DNA from: Anseranas semipalmata | Lineage: Eukaryota > Chordata > Aves > Anseriformes > Anseranatidae | Direction of reading: 5' to 3' | Length of the DNA stretch: 64,000 nucleotides | NCBI GenBank assembly: GCA_013399115.1 | Contig: VXAA01001938.1 | Span: 7,379-71,378, forward strand | Part shown: in pieces, positions 1-12,865 of the stretch | How positions within the stretch are numbered: position 1 is the stretch's first letter | Layout of the letters: each line of letters starts with the position of its first letter | Program-made: the position numbers and the translations under genes | Notes under the pieces: model-generated | Database searches by the model: none | Told to the model about the DNA's origin: nothing | The model's input: the letters and a program-made list of their open reading frames with translations, nothing else

Positions 1-70
1 GAAGAGAGAGACTTTAAAATAATTACGAATAGGAATTCATTGTGATTGGTATTATTGAAATCCAAGGGGA

Positions 71-106
71 TTTTATTATTATTACTATTGTTGTTGTTAT
101 TATTGA
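71..106. repeat. Imperfect (ATT)n/(GTT)n microsatellite
   Basis: Interrupted triplet array of TTA/TTG units at the left edge of the window. It is a simple sequence repeat with no gene context. Confidence 0.8.
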
Positions 107-918
107 GATTACCAGTTAAATATTGAGATTTCAAGGTAAAATTCCAAAGAAGGAAAATGTCACAAAGGGAAGATATAATATTTATCAGGGACAAGGCTAG
201 ATGGAGTTTTCAATACATATCAAATTACACAAATTTCAAATTGTTTGGTTTTCTACAGTGTAAATGTTTGAGTTTTTTAGTTTCTATTTGCATAATGTCT
301 CTAAGGTTCTATTATTCTCAGTTCAGTCAATAGGCTCAATATCTATAGACATCTAACAAATTTAGTATCACACATACACACCCATTGTTCTAGGGTGTTT
401 CTCCTGGACTGCAATTATAACTCCAAAAAGAACAAAAGCGTAGCATTTTCATCATATTTGCCAGTCTTTCTGAATATTTCTCTGATAATTTAGGATGTCA
501 CAAGGCATTTCAATTTAAGCAGCTGAATCCTGTCTTTGTTTTCTAAAAAGTTTAAAAGCATATATCTAATAAGTTTAGGTAAAAATATGCTAATAATACA
601 TTTCTCTAAGTGAATGACAACTGTTCATTATTTGAACTTTTCTAGCTACACTTTTTGTCTATGAACCTCAGATTCTCTTAAGGGCTTTCTAGATATCTTA
701 ATTCCTTACTAAATTTAACCAGTCTTTAGGTCTACCACTTATTTGGATATCACTTTCTCAGTTTCCCTTTTATTTTCAATGTCTTTCAATGACCACAGAA
801 ACTAAAATACTATGACTAAAATAATAGATGCTATGTAAGAGATGCTACTTTCAGGACTTTCTACAAAAATAATTATTGCTGCTTCCTCATAACTTTTTTC
901 CCTAGCAGAACACAAGCA

Positions 919-963
919 ATAAATAATAATAATAGTAATAATAATAATAGTAATAATAATAAT
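919..963. repeat. (TAA)n microsatellite
   Basis: About fifteen AAT/TAA units interrupted by two TAG units. The regular spacing of the two interruptions suggests that a larger unit was itself duplicated. Confidence 0.9.
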
Positions 964-2783
964 GACATGAAACTAAACATTTTGTTTCAAAATGTTTTAG
1001 AATAAAAAAAAAGTATGGTGTACTATAGGAATACTGCAAAAGAGTTAAGGCTTTGAACGGTGTCCTTTATCTCTTTGTAATGGCTGGGAATTTTTGAAGT
1101 GAAAACATTTAGATGGATTAGGAAGTCAGCTATGTATTATGGTATGGAGAAAGTCAAAAGAATCCTACAAACACATAACATACTTTTCATACCATGGAAG
1201 GATGTGTGCACATATAGAAAATAAATGTTATTTTTTTTCAGTTTTAAAAATTAAGTCTTCTTTATGGGGTCACAATGGAGTTGAAAGTCTATGTGATATT
1301 GAAGAGGCTGGCACTTCTGAGGGAGGAAAAAACTTGGATGTTTATTTCCGTTAAAACTAAGTGATTTCACATCACTGAATGGCATATAGCTTTTACATTC
1401 TTAGAACATTATCCTATTGTTATTCACACTGACTATCACTTTCTTCCATGAATACCAAAATCTCAGTCTGAGTAAGGGTGATCCCCCCTTTTTTTGCAGA
1501 AAATTTTGCTTTATGTCTTACTCACTGTGTTGAGGTTTCATCATCATCATCTTGTTCCCCTTTTTAAATAAATGTATGCTCTGAAATATTTTTTTCCAAA
1601 CTATATTATAAGAGTCTACTATAGCCTTTTAATTTCATATATAGCAGGACCAGTCATTTCCTAGTTAATGTGAAATGCTTAGTGTCTCAATATGCTTCTT
1701 TCTTCTCACAGCATAAATTCTAATGTCCTGATATTTCCAAGGCCTTTTCAATATGCTATGTCATATCCATATGTCAGACTCCAGCAGCTGTTTTTACCCA
1801 TAAAACAAAACCAAGTTAATAACAGAAGTAAATAGATTTAATTTCATTCCAGTTCAAAATGTCACTAACAGCTGATAATTTATTTTGATGGTTTGCATTT
1901 TTTTTTTTTTAAAAGTATATCAAACATCATGCATTTTCCCATCAAAAGGCTTTTCAAAGTAAATAAACAAATAAAAATCTATAGAAGATAGAGAATTATT
2001 AGAAATATTAATTAAGAAACACAACATGCTATTTTAGATAATTCACTTATACATTCATTTATGCATTGGCAACATAGTGACAGAAAAATGAGATATTGCA
2101 TTGAGGTACACTTCTCAAGGCTGTCTTGAGAGAGGACCTAGTGACAACCTTACCATTCATTCAACAGCTTCCTGAATGACAAACAGGGACACTGGTTGTG
2201 AGGAAAACTGTGACTTTAGACACCTGCAAATTGTTTTTAAATTTCACCATGAAAATATCTCCAGAATTACTGCAGTCTATGTCTTCAGAGTGATTACATT
2301 CCTTATGAAGAAATGGAGAAAGGCTTTAGACTAGAATATGATTCAGATGCCTGTCTACCTCCCTGTAATTCTCCCTGCAATCTACAGAATATTTATTATT
2401 TCCAAACTACAGTTTGTAACTACAGTTCTTGTTTCTATGCTTCTATATAGTATATTTTATATCTTGTCTAAAAAGAAGCAAATTGGATCTTAGATTTGAT
2501 ATTTAGAAATGTAGACATTTCCATAAAATTTGTTTGAATATAAATCCTCATATTCATTTGCAAAATAGAAATACATTCAAACAGATAGTTTTTAATCATG
2601 CACGTACTTCCATTATAGCTTTTTGTTTGCTTGTTTGTTTGGTTGGTTTTGTCTAAAAAATACAAGTCTGTTTATTACATAGTATGAAAGGCCAGGATTT
2701 TAGGATAATAGACTTTTTTAATTATTATTATTATTTTTAATCATACAAAAGCATAACTGTTCTCATCACTGATTCAAAAGTAA

Positions 2784-2833
2784 AACAAAACCAACCAACC
2801 AACCAACCAAACATCCAAATAACCAAACAAAAC
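2784..2833. repeat. (CCAA)n / CAAA-rich microsatellite
   Basis: Five CCAA units followed by degenerate CCAAA units. Read on the minus strand it encodes a G/W/L-rich peptide. That explains the apparent hydrophobic end of a minus-strand open frame here and argues that part of that frame is not coding. Confidence 0.85.
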
Positions 2834-2929
2834 AGAAAGTTCAACCCAAAGAAAAATGTCTTTGTCTCAGGGAAAGAAATATATCTCCTCAATATTAAAT
2901 GAACCTCTATTTCTATATTTCTGACCTTA

Positions 2930-3090
2930 CTGAATAGCTTTCTCTTGATGGAAGCCAGTCTGCTGGGAATCCATCCACGCATTGTATGCATTTGCTGATG
3001 AGCTCTTTCATTCTTGCTAGAGATTTCCTTAGTCAGAAGATCTACTTTTTTCTCAATTCTTTGCAATTTTAAACCTCTAGAGGAGTCTCA
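2930..3090 (-). other. Weak exon-like or pseudogene-like stretch, unidentified
   Basis: On the minus strand the frame from about 3087 down to about 2934 is open and gives a charged, heptad-like peptide (LQRIEKKVDLLTKEISSKN, then a K/R-rich tail ending SIKRKLFSK). It reaches an AAG|GTCAGA sequence that would fit a splice donor. Upstream, a CTCTAG could serve as a poor acceptor. Composition is more protein-like than the neighbouring random frames. I do not recognise the protein, there is no good start codon, and the upstream continuation needs a frameshift. It could be an exon, a decayed pseudogene or chance. Confidence 0.2.
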
Positions 3091-4379
3091 CAACCCTCCT
3101 GAGCCTTCCACTGCTCAGACACTTCTCCCAGAGATTCTGGTTCTAGTTAAAGCCTTCGAGTGCAATTAATAGAAAGACAGTGAAAGCACACTTGTGTAGG
3201 CATTTCTTAATCTCAGGTGCTTTCACCTTGTATGGTGCTGGAGAGTTACAAATCCAAGAAAAAGTCAAAACCATTAACAGAGCTGATTGCTCTTCAGAAT
3301 CTTGACCTATTTTTCCTCCATGTCATAATGATCTATCCCTTGTTTAGAAAGCAATATCTCTAAATGTTTCCACTGGGGAAATCAAAGGCTCCACTCCAAC
3401 CTCCAACTTTTATACAGAATGTCATTCAAAGTCAATGGCCCAGTCAAAAACACATAGTTTCAGGAGGATGAGTTATTCATCATCAATAACTCTAGATTTT
3501 TCCATCACCTTTTCTTAGTCTTTTTATTTGGTGCCAAACTTATACCACAAAATTGTTGTTCCAAAAGACAAAGCTAGTGTTAGCATGATATAGAAATAAC
3601 AAATGAAGGTCACAACAAAATACACAGCCTCTGAAACAAGATGGAATTCACACTGACAGTATTTCTGAAATCTTTAACTTTTCATCTTTTTTAAGCTATA
3701 GTTTTACATGAATACCCTATTTTATTTCATATCATATAAAGTTTTCCCTGAACACAGAGTATAATTCATAATGTTCAAATCTGAACAGAATGTCTGAACC
3801 CATTATGCTACTATTTTGAAGGTAGAAAACATCATCTCTAATAGATTTGTATAATATTCATATTACAGGTCAACAAACTAGGAAATTCCAGTAATGGTAT
3901 GTTTCGATGTTAATGGTATGAATTGCTTTAATTAAAATATGGTTTCAGAAAGAACAAGGTTTATTTTGCTTAGTTTTAGTTGGAAGCAGTAAAATTTTGT
4001 ATAAATCTGCAGCACTATTCTTCTTTAAGAGCTTTATCTTGTAGTTGCATGGAGTCAAGATTTCTTCTAGGACAGATTTCTTGTCCTTTCTAGGACAAGA
4101 TTTCTGCTAGGACATTGCTTGAGAATGATGTTAGCAGGCAGACATTTGATAAAAACAGCAAGAAAAATTAGCCTTTCTTCACATAGATTTTCCCCCCATT
4201 TTTTTATAGCCACAGAAATATACACTACTGTTTTTGGACTGTACCTACACTGTCTGTGAATTAATCTTGCAGAGGCTCAAAACCATTTTGTCAACTAAAA
4301 TATACATCTATACTTCATACATCTATATACCCATAACTGTAGTATACCTTACTTAACAGATTATGTGACATTGCACATT

Positions 4380-4399
4380 AAAAAAAAAAAAAAAAAAAA
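4380..4399. repeat. Poly(A) run
   Basis: Twenty consecutive A residues, immediately 5' of about 70 bases of unique DNA and then a CR1 fragment. CR1 elements do not end in poly(A), so it is not a tail of that element. Confidence 0.85.
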
Positions 4400-4470
4400 G
4401 TAGACCTTATTTCCTTTTCCTATACATCTTTGGTAGTTTTCAACACCACTGTAAAGTAGATATAAATATG

Positions 4471-4732
4471 TGAGACAACAGCCTCAAGTTGTGCCAGGGG
4501 AGCTTTAGATTGGATATCAGGAAGAATTTCTTCATGGAAAGGGTAGTTAGGAATTGCAACAGGCTGCCCAGGGAAGTGGTAGAGTCATCATCCCTGGAGG
4601 TATTTAAGAGATGTGTGGACAAGGCACTAAGGGACATGGTTTAGCAGTGGACTTGGTAGTGTTAGGTGAATGGTTGGGCTGGATGATCTTAAGGGTCTTT
4701 TCCAACCTAAATGAGTCTATGATTCTATGAAT
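4471..4732 (+). mobile_element. CR1 LINE fragment, 3' end (5'-truncated)
   Basis: CR1 non-LTR retrotransposon relic. It carries the end of ORF2 (reading like [33 protein letters not shown] in broken form) and the short 3' UTR. It ends with the diagnostic GGGCTGGATGATCTT...TTTTCCAACCT block and octamer repeats of the ATTCTATG type. Only about 260 bp survive, the usual outcome of early termination of target-primed reverse transcription. Stops and substitutions make it an old, dead copy. The 5' breakpoint is approximate. Confidence 0.93.
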
Positions 4733-7287
4733 GTTTTTAGGTTACAAACAAAAAATTCTGTGGATTTTTGTAAAGGATTTGTTAAAGTTGCAGGAATCAT
4801 CTGGAAACTTAATGATAATTTATGGCTGTGTCTAAGGTGAGTTTCATTTGACGAAAAAATGATAATAACATTTCTTTTTCCTCCTGGATCTTAAATACCA
4901 AATATTTGCTTTTTATCCCATAGTTACACACAAACCATTGGCATTTACCACTGCTTGTTAAACGTGTTTGAGACTTGTTTGACATTTTTGTTAGCTGACA
5001 TAGTGCTGTGGATCATTGTTTTCAAATAAACAATTCTTAAACAACTTGTATCACTCTGAAAAAAAAAAAAAAAAAAAAAAAAGCAGATTCGGGAAAATAT
5101 TTGTATTTTATCAATCATCTGAAAGGGCTTTTCAAGCCCACTACAAATGCTGTTTCTTTGCCAGGGTGGAAGAATCGTGTGGCATATAAAAGAATTTAAA
5201 GTTCCGTAAGTAAATTAAACCTTACCAATAAAAATGTCATTTTGCTGGGGCACACTAACAAAATCTCTAAGTAAGCCAATTAGTCTATTAAATATGCAAG
5301 GCTGAAATAACTAAAAATTTATTCCATGCATGTAACTTGAATGATGTGAGTTTTTTGACACTTTTATAGAAAACATTTTGTAACTTTGTATCACAACAAC
5401 CAAAGAGAACAATAAACTACGTGGAGCTCCCAGAAAGGATTGTAAATAAGAACAAACATTCAAAGAAGCAAAGATCTCGGCTCCCCTATACACTCAGAAA
5501 TGATTCCACGGATATCAGTGGAGTTACTTCAGTGTAAAAAAGAAAAGACAAAATATCCAGACCTGGATGTCACAGTTCAGACAGTTCAGACTGATGTTGG
5601 TTGAGAGTTCTTTTTTAGTTGAAGGGTATACTTCCGAAGCAAGGCATATGCAATGAATAGATTACAGTGCCAGTGGGTTTAACAAACTTGCCCATTTGTC
5701 ATTTCCTTTTAAATCTTATATTCTATCAACTCAATTTTCTATAATTTCTCATACACCAGTCAGCATTATAGCATTTAATGGAAGGCTTGGGCAGAGGATA
5801 ACGTACAGACATAAAAGACCATAAAGAGTATCAAAAGTATTGACTGATATTCATAGGGTATTGACACATATCCTCTCAAGATAAAATCTGTACTGGCAGT
5901 TCAGATTGGTGTTGGGAAAGGACAGTCAGAGTTCACCAGATCCTTTCATCTGATAGTACTTAGTTTTTGCAACATGAACTATTGCCTGATGTTATACTCA
6001 GGAAGTTCACTTGTTCTTTAAATTATCATTCTAGATTGTAATTGTTCTAAAGATGAGAAAAAAATGCCTAGTTCCCTAAAGGTGTCCCACAAACAAACCC
6101 CATTTTCACTTTTCCTAATCCCTCCCAAGAGCTCTCAGTACTCAGCGTATTGCAGCAAATTGTGAGTTCAATGATTCCCTGTGCAATGCATCAGGAACAA
6201 GTGACTGCGTTCCAGTTTGCCTCAGTATAAGCTTCCAAGTGAAATAAGAGCCTATACTACTTTCTATTAACGGAGAAAGCTTCCTAGTAGAAGTGTATAA
6301 ATTTAAGGGAGCCAGATTTCACACTGGAATAATTTAAAGGATTTAAATCCTACTTATAATGGTTACTAAAGGACTAGAAATACTCTAGGAGTATTCTTGC
6401 CATAAGGCAGAAAGTGAAGTGTGTAAGAGAGACAGAAGAGACATCTTCAGTATCTTATTCGGTGTTGTGAATTCCACAGAGCTGGGAACTGAAATTATGG
6501 TAACATCAAAACACTTGAAACTCTTCCTTAATTACTTGCCCAGAGGTTGAATCCCATTGAATTTTCATTAGAAGATTTGTAACCTTGAATTCCTAAGATG
6601 ATTTTGCGTAAAGCTTTATATAGAATAAAATCCACAAAAATATTTATATTACTATTTCCCATTTGATGTTTAAAATCCCACTGAAATACAGGTCAAAGGT
6701 ACATTCTGAAATTTTAATCTAGAATATTGATCAATCCTCAGGAAATTAATTCATGATACTCTGATCAGAAACCGAAATAACATCAAAACTCAGAAGCAGC
6801 AGAATGACACCTACTTATGCTTTCAGAAAAGTGTGAAAAATAGAAACAAATTTTGTCCACATATTTGTATCTACCAAGCTGTTGTTCATTTTTTCAATTT
6901 AGTTCACTAAGAATTTTTGGCAGTGACCATACCTCTAGATACATAAATATTCATGAATTAATTGACATTCTAGATTGCAATGAAAAGGTTCACAAAGGAA
7001 TAGCCTTGTCATACTATCTGTATGTTCAAAATAACTAGCTATTGTGTTCAGAAAAGAAATATCATTTTTTTATCATATATATATATTTATGATGATGAAA
7101 AAATGCAGTTCTTTCAAGTTCTTTTGAGCTCTTTTGAAATATGAAAATTATTGAAAAAATATTTTGATTATGAAGATACTTTTCCAAGAGAACTACTCTG
7201 AAATTTTGACAGATACTTCACAACATTTATTATAAGACAAGAGTTAACTTTGAATTTTCAGCAAAAAACTTACCGAACGCTATAAAA
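4733..7287. other. AT-rich unique sequence, no gene recognised
   Basis: Nothing recognisable beyond simple repeats: a 24-base A run at 5059-5082 and a short (TA)n near 7073-7088. Open frames of about 60 codons are random in composition. A slightly more GC-balanced patch near 6110-6250 has no identifiable content. Confidence 0.6.
5059..5082. repeat. Poly(A) run
   Basis: Twenty-four consecutive A residues in unique sequence. No upstream open frame or gene-like sequence suggests a processed pseudogene. Confidence 0.85.
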
Positions 7288-7595
7288 GGTTCTTCTTAGT
7301 GGCAAAAATGTGACAGGACTTAGTGATAGGACAAGGGGGAATGGTTTTAAACTAAGACCAGGGAGATTTCGGTTAGATATTAGGAGGAAGTTTTTCACTC
7401 AGAGGCGGGTGAGGCACTGGAACAGGTTGCCCAGAGAGGTTGTGGATGCCCCATCCCTGAAGGCATTAAAGGCCAGGCTGGATGTGACACTGGGCAGCCT
7501 GCTCTAGTGGTTGGCAACCCTGCCCAGAGCAGGGGGGTTGAAACTAGATGATCTTTAAGGTCCTTTTCAACCCAGGCCACTCTATGATTCTATGA
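7288..7595 (+). mobile_element. CR1 LINE fragment, 3' end (5'-truncated)
   Basis: Short CR1 relic. The frame 7310-7507 still reads the conserved C-terminal part of CR1 ORF2: a [20 protein letters not shown] block, then [21 protein letters not shown] and a KARLD motif before a stop. The 3' UTR follows, with GATGATCTTTAAGGTCCTTTTCAACCC and a terminal octamer repeat at 7583-7594. It belongs to a different subfamily from the young copies at 23.4 and 44.3 kb, because its UTR has an extra GGCAACCCTGCCCAGAGCAG segment. No catalytic domain remains. Confidence 0.94.
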
Positions 7596-8743
7596 AAAAT
7601 GATATCTTTAGCAAACAAAAATAATCCCTCCATGTTTCTTGCAGTATAAGGAAGTGAACATGAACAACAAATTATATGGAACATAGGAAATAAAACAGTT
7701 CTTCCTTTGACTCTATTCTTGGTGCTCTACCTCTCTGATTTTCAACATGCTTTTCAGTTTACAGCTCTGTCACATCAATCTCTGAAGTGTACAATAGCAT
7801 TTATAATAGGTCTGAATTGGTGACTTGACCAATAATAGCATCATGACTGCCACAGCAAAAGAAAATCAGTAGATGTGTCTATCTTATTTTTTTCAAGGAA
7901 TTATCAAATAATGACAGTAAACAAAAACTTCTTGATGTGTGTCTGCAGAGGTATGTGCAATCATAATCACCAGGTTCCTTCATTAAGTCACTTACAGTTA
8001 GGATTTTTTCACTACAGGTTGGAAACAGACTGACATAAACATATATTTGAAACCACTGATTATTAAAAAGAGAGGGAAGTTTGGATCAAGACTTCTAGGA
8101 AAAAAAAAGTAAATATTAGCCATGAAGTTGTCTGTTGCTCCAGAACAAATAAGGACTAATCAAAATGGCATTTCTATATCAGTATCTATGTATTAATTTT
8201 CTTTTACATGCCTGTGATTCATTGTTACTAGACACAGTATTGTCCAGTGAATAAGGCAATAGACTGCCAGGGATCCATCTCATGTCAGATACATGTACTG
8301 GTGCTAACATCATCTGAACATTTTAAGCAATTTAAATTTTGATTCTGATCTGTTCTTTGACATTTCCTAAAACATGACTTTGGTGTGTAATTCAGTTCCC
8401 TATCCTGCTCACTTTTTCTCTGTAGTTTACTTAGATTAGAATTTATCTATGGCCAGTAAATTTTCCTACAATATATTTTTGAAAATTGCTTAATGGAAAT
8501 AGCCTTAATGTAAATTACTGTTTCAAGTTCCATCGAAATATAATTCTTTATATCTCTGTATATGGATCCCCAAAATTATTTCTTTTGGGAGTACACCATT
8601 TTGTGGTGTTCAAAAACACTGTTTTGCTGCATTTTATTGGAGGAGCTCACTTTTCTTGGTTAACTTTTTTTTAGAGGAGTGTATACTGTAATTTTCAAGA
8701 TTCCAACTTATTTCCTGCTAGGACAAATTCAAAATGCAAGTAA

Positions 8744-8780
8744 CTTTTATTTTTATTTATTTATTTATTTATTTATTTTT
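8744..8780. repeat. (TTTA)n microsatellite
   Basis: About eight TTTA units flanked by slightly longer T runs. Confidence 0.9.
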
Positions 8781-9561
8781 AAAGTCCTACATGCTACCTG
8801 TCAGTCTTCTGATCCATTCAAATTAGAGTTTGAATTTGTGATGTAGCTGTGATTTAATAACATTTTAAATTTGCCTCTGTAATTACTGAGGTAGTAACAG
8901 AGTAATGAAGTGGCAAGCTGACCTGTTTCTGAAATACTTTTCTAAGCTAAGAGGCCATCATATTCATATATTTAACAGGTTTGTTTAAAATTCCCAAGGT
9001 GTGTTCACTTACCCACATTTATACATAAGCACTTTTTACATCTGTTTTTCTTTTTAACATCACACGTAGACTACCATCACACATAAACTACCAAATTCAC
9101 TTATTTCATTTATTTCAGCTGGTTATCTTCTGATTTTCTTTAGGGAAAAGGATGCTTTGGGCTCTACTTTTGAACACAGTAAGCATAATGATTAAAAATA
9201 ATATTTTTCTTACCTTCTTTGCTTTCCAGGATACTTAATTCATAACATTTAAGGAAATAAAGAATAACAATATGCTGATCAGAAAAATTGTTGCAGAATA
9301 TCTGTCTGTTCCCTCAAAACAGTCCGTCCTTTCCATGTTTGTTGCTTTTGGCCTTTGATTGATCAAGCAAATGATCGATCAAAAGTTTCTTCTATCTATT
9401 GGTATTTCATATGAGATCAAACAAGAGTGTAACAGTTTAGCAGCAGCCAAACAGAGCACAACAGATAAATACAGTTTGTGTTAACCCTAGAAGAAAAGGA
9501 ACAGCCAGCTATAAAAATGTGAGTACCATATGTTGATTCATTGTTTCCTCACATTAACCTC

Positions 9562-9584
9562 NNCACTGAACCCCCCCCCCCCCC
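9562..9584. repeat. Two-base N gap and C14 homopolymer
   Basis: Positions 9562-9563 are N and a run of about fourteen C starts at 9571. The gap next to a C homopolymer suggests a local sequencing or assembly problem, so the run length is unreliable. Confidence 0.8.
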
Positions 9585-9759
9585 TTTTTTTGATGATAGT
9601 AAAATTTAGGGTAATTTCAAGATATATGCCAAATTTATCATCATGTATACCTGTACATTACTTCATTTTAATATCTTCATTACATTGGCTCATGGAGAGG
9701 AATTAATTCATTTCAGAAGACTATAGTTTTTTGCCAAAATCTTGATCTCATTTTCATTG

Positions 9760-9789
9760 AAAATAATAATAATAATAATAATAATAATA
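9760..9789. repeat. (AAT)n microsatellite
   Basis: About nine uninterrupted AAT units. Confidence 0.9.
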
Positions 9790-12028
9790 CCAAAACAGAT
9801 CTTCAATGTTTGTTTGGTTGTATTTTATTTTTCTAAATATCCATCACTTCTTGAACACTCATCAGCCCTTTACAAGCATCTTGATGGAAATGAAGACTTA
9901 AAATGAAAAAGACAATCTGAATTTCTCTCTTTTTCTATCCTTATAAAGAATGATGAAGAATGATATACAAAAATATTAAATATTCAATGCTCATTATTCA
10001 CAATACATTGAAAATTAGAATCCATAAATCTCTAGCACACAGCTGTTGTAAGTATTTAAAAATACAAACCTGAAATGAAATGTGTGTCAGCTTAATGACT
10101 GGTCTGAAGCAGAATGATCTTAAAAATACTCTGTGATTTTCACCCTGACAGCTTACCGTGATTTATACTGAATATGTTAGGTCTTATTTCCATGAATTTG
10201 AACATAGATAAATAGTATGTCCTTGTGCTCTCCTTCAAGAAATGGAACATTGTTGGACCCAAAAAACTTGAAATCAATCATAAAATGAGTCTCCATTAAC
10301 AGATTTCCCCTCAACATTTGTATTCAGTCCTTGTTCCTGACTGTCAAAGTTGGTTCCCAGATCTCTTAATTCAGCTACTATTTTATTGAAAAAGGCCTTA
10401 CTTCAGAAAGCCATCCCTATTCTTCAAAGAATCTAGATATATACTTAGCATAAAACATGTGCCTAAGTGTCACTGACTTCTGTGGAACTTAAATATGTTC
10501 TTACATTTAAGCTGTTGGATAAGTGCTTCACTGAATAAAGACAGATTACACCATTTGTTGAACCAAGATCCTTATATAATATTTTGATTGCTTGCAAAAC
10601 ACTATCTTGGTTTGTGCTGTTCTTTATGTTCATTCTACCGCTCTTTATATTAGCACTGCTATTACAAAATGCATCTATGAAAGCAGGAGTAGTTCAATAG
10701 CCAATGTGTCACATTTCTGTTCAAGATGTCCTTTAAGAACTTTACAAAGCTACAGTAAAAATACTTAAAAGGATGTCTTGATATATTTGCTGGCTGTAAA
10801 GCATTGAAGTTCAAGGTCCACTTGTTTTCTTTAGACTTCTAGACACACAAACAAACAAAAACATATAAATGTTGTTATATAGTTATATACATGTAAGCAG
10901 AGCTAGCACAGCTGAGTGGCAAAAGAATATATATGTATATTGTTCTGGAACTCATTCTTCCTTCTGTCAAATAGAAGGCATGGAACACAGCTGGGCAAAA
11001 CTCAGTATTTTCATTTAATTGAAAACTTCTGTATTACGAGATATATTTATTTTCAAATATAATACCTGCTTCCCCCTTCCTTTTCTTATTTTTTTGCACT
11101 ATGACAAAAGAGGAAAAGAAATCTAGTTAGAGTCTCCAAGCTGAAATCTTCTTCTCATCTTGAAATTGAGAGTATTTGGGTAAGGAGGTATTCCATCAGT
11201 TATCATAGTCAGATTGTATTTTAGCCTGTATATTTAGAGAAAAAAAATATCATTATTGACCTTCTGAAAAATTAACACTGCTAGCTAGTCCAAAAGAAAT
11301 GGCAGAGCATGTGTGCCAAGGATAAAGTCTAGCTCACATCTCATTGTGAAGTAAGCTATAGAGAACTGGCTCAACCCCCAGTATGCTTCACCCTCTAATG
11401 GTTGTACTTTTCTTGCACATACTATTTTTGGGCACTCCTCCCCAACACCTCTGTTAGGTATCTGCATCTTAGCCTGCCATAGTGATTTATGCCTTCATCA
11501 TGTCCAGGTCAAAGCACTGTGTGTGAATGCTACACCTCACAGCACATTTCAGCCACCACAAATGCCAACATTCATACTTGAGTAATCTTCCACACAACCT
11601 CGAGGTTCACTATTCATGGGATGAAATTAAAGCCCTCATTTTAATCTACATATTTATGAAAGGATTTCCCTCTCCTACATCCTCATTACATTCCCACCCC
11701 CTACCCAGTTCAAAGTGCAGTAAAACAGTTATGTTCTGAATAAAAACATTAAATATCAGATATTTTTGTTTAAAAGGAGAACTAAAAACTCACTACTACA
11801 AAATGCTGATTTTGTATGAAACATTTTTCTTGTTTCACTTTCCTTCCAATTTTTAATTAAAAAAAAAAAGTGATATTTTGCCTAGCATGAAATCTTTTAT
11901 TTAATTTAAAAAGTCCTGCTTAATATTTAAGGCTTTTTTTATTGTTTAAGATATGTCAACTTCAGACTGCAAACCTTATCAGCATAAATCATTTAAAAAT
12001 ATAAAACATTAGTTTCTTAAGCATTCTG

Positions 12029-12058
12029 TTTTTTTGTTGTTGTTGTTGTTGTTTTTTT
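12029..12058. repeat. (GTT)n microsatellite with flanking T runs
   Basis: Six GTT units bounded by two T7 runs. Confidence 0.85.
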
Positions 12059-12538
12059 AATTATTTCTCCAGTTCAACTTAAGTGAATAAATATTTTGGT
12101 ATATCTTTGAGGGCATTTTGGCATGAGTTTTATCACAGGAAAAATTCTGTCTGTTGAAAAACTTCTTTTGTTTATCATTTGTTACTGTAAAACATAAAAA
12201 GGAGAGAAAAAGAAAAGAATGTAATTTAAGTATATACATTTACATTAAAACCACATTGAAATAATTTAATTTAATATATAGTATCTTGCTTTATCAGTGT
12301 CTTGCATACTTCTTTTTCACCTCATGTAGCACAATCCCTAGAATTAAATTTCTCATCAGCTCAGTGCCACAATGTTAATGTCTCCTTTATGTTCACCCTT
12401 CATCATGAATCTAGCTGGCATAGTAAGGCTGTGAATTTCAAAGGGGCTTACTTGTCTGTTTCTGCCATCTGGGAAAGCACTTTGCCACAGTTCTATGTAT
12501 ATTCAAACACACTAATACATGTCATTTATTTTATTACA

Positions 12539-12865
12539 GTATTATGGTGTGTCAAGGATTCTAGCCAGCTCCATTACGTACAATATCCTGGAATTTCAAA
12601 AGAACCCCCAAAATCCCATAATGCAGCTGGCCAATCCTGCACTGCAATACTACAGGGAAAAACCTTTTCTGAACAATGCAGAGACTAATCTATGCCCCAA
12701 AGTTTTGAATGTGATTGCTCTTATTTTGGTGTGTGTGTCTGGCCTTTGTTAGTCTTAAAACTGGGAAGGCTGCTTTTCAAATCCTGTTACAATTTTTCAG
12801 TGTGTGTGCCTTTTTAATGGTGAAATTGCTACATGTTTGTGAATAAACATTTCCATTTCAGCCTT
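12539..12865 (+). other. Possible terminal exon (3' splice site to AATAAA), speculative
   Basis: A pyrimidine-rich tract ending TTTATTTTATTACAG at 12538 is followed by about 200 bases with two overlapping open frames, one of 77 and one of 128 codons counted from upstream starts. Next come a TG-rich stretch and a canonical AATAAA at 12842-12847, about 300 bases after the putative acceptor. That arrangement would fit a last exon of a coding or long non-coding RNA. I recognise no protein in either frame, and AT-rich DNA produces such sites by chance. Confidence 0.15.

Larger units (their letters stand above)
1..4470. other. AT-rich unique sequence, no gene recognised
   Basis: No convincing gene or recognisable transposon is visible. 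Short open frames are scattered and look random, with low-complexity composition. It holds ATT/GTT-type triplet repeats near the left edge, a TAA array at 919-963, a CCAA array around 2784-2833 and a 20-base A run at 4380-4399. A weakly coding-like stretch on the minus strand near 2930-3090 is listed separately. Confidence 0.6.

Noticed and set aside
4380..5082. Poly(A) runs as tails of processed pseudogenes or SINEs
   Set aside because: No gene-like or RNA polymerase III-like sequence precedes them, and avian CR1 does not use poly(A) tails. They look like simple homopolymers.
12302..12688. 128-codon open frame as a protein-coding gene
   Set aside because: No recognisable domain, atypical composition, and no conserved start context. 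Only the splice-like acceptor and AATAAA were kept as a weak terminal-exon hint.
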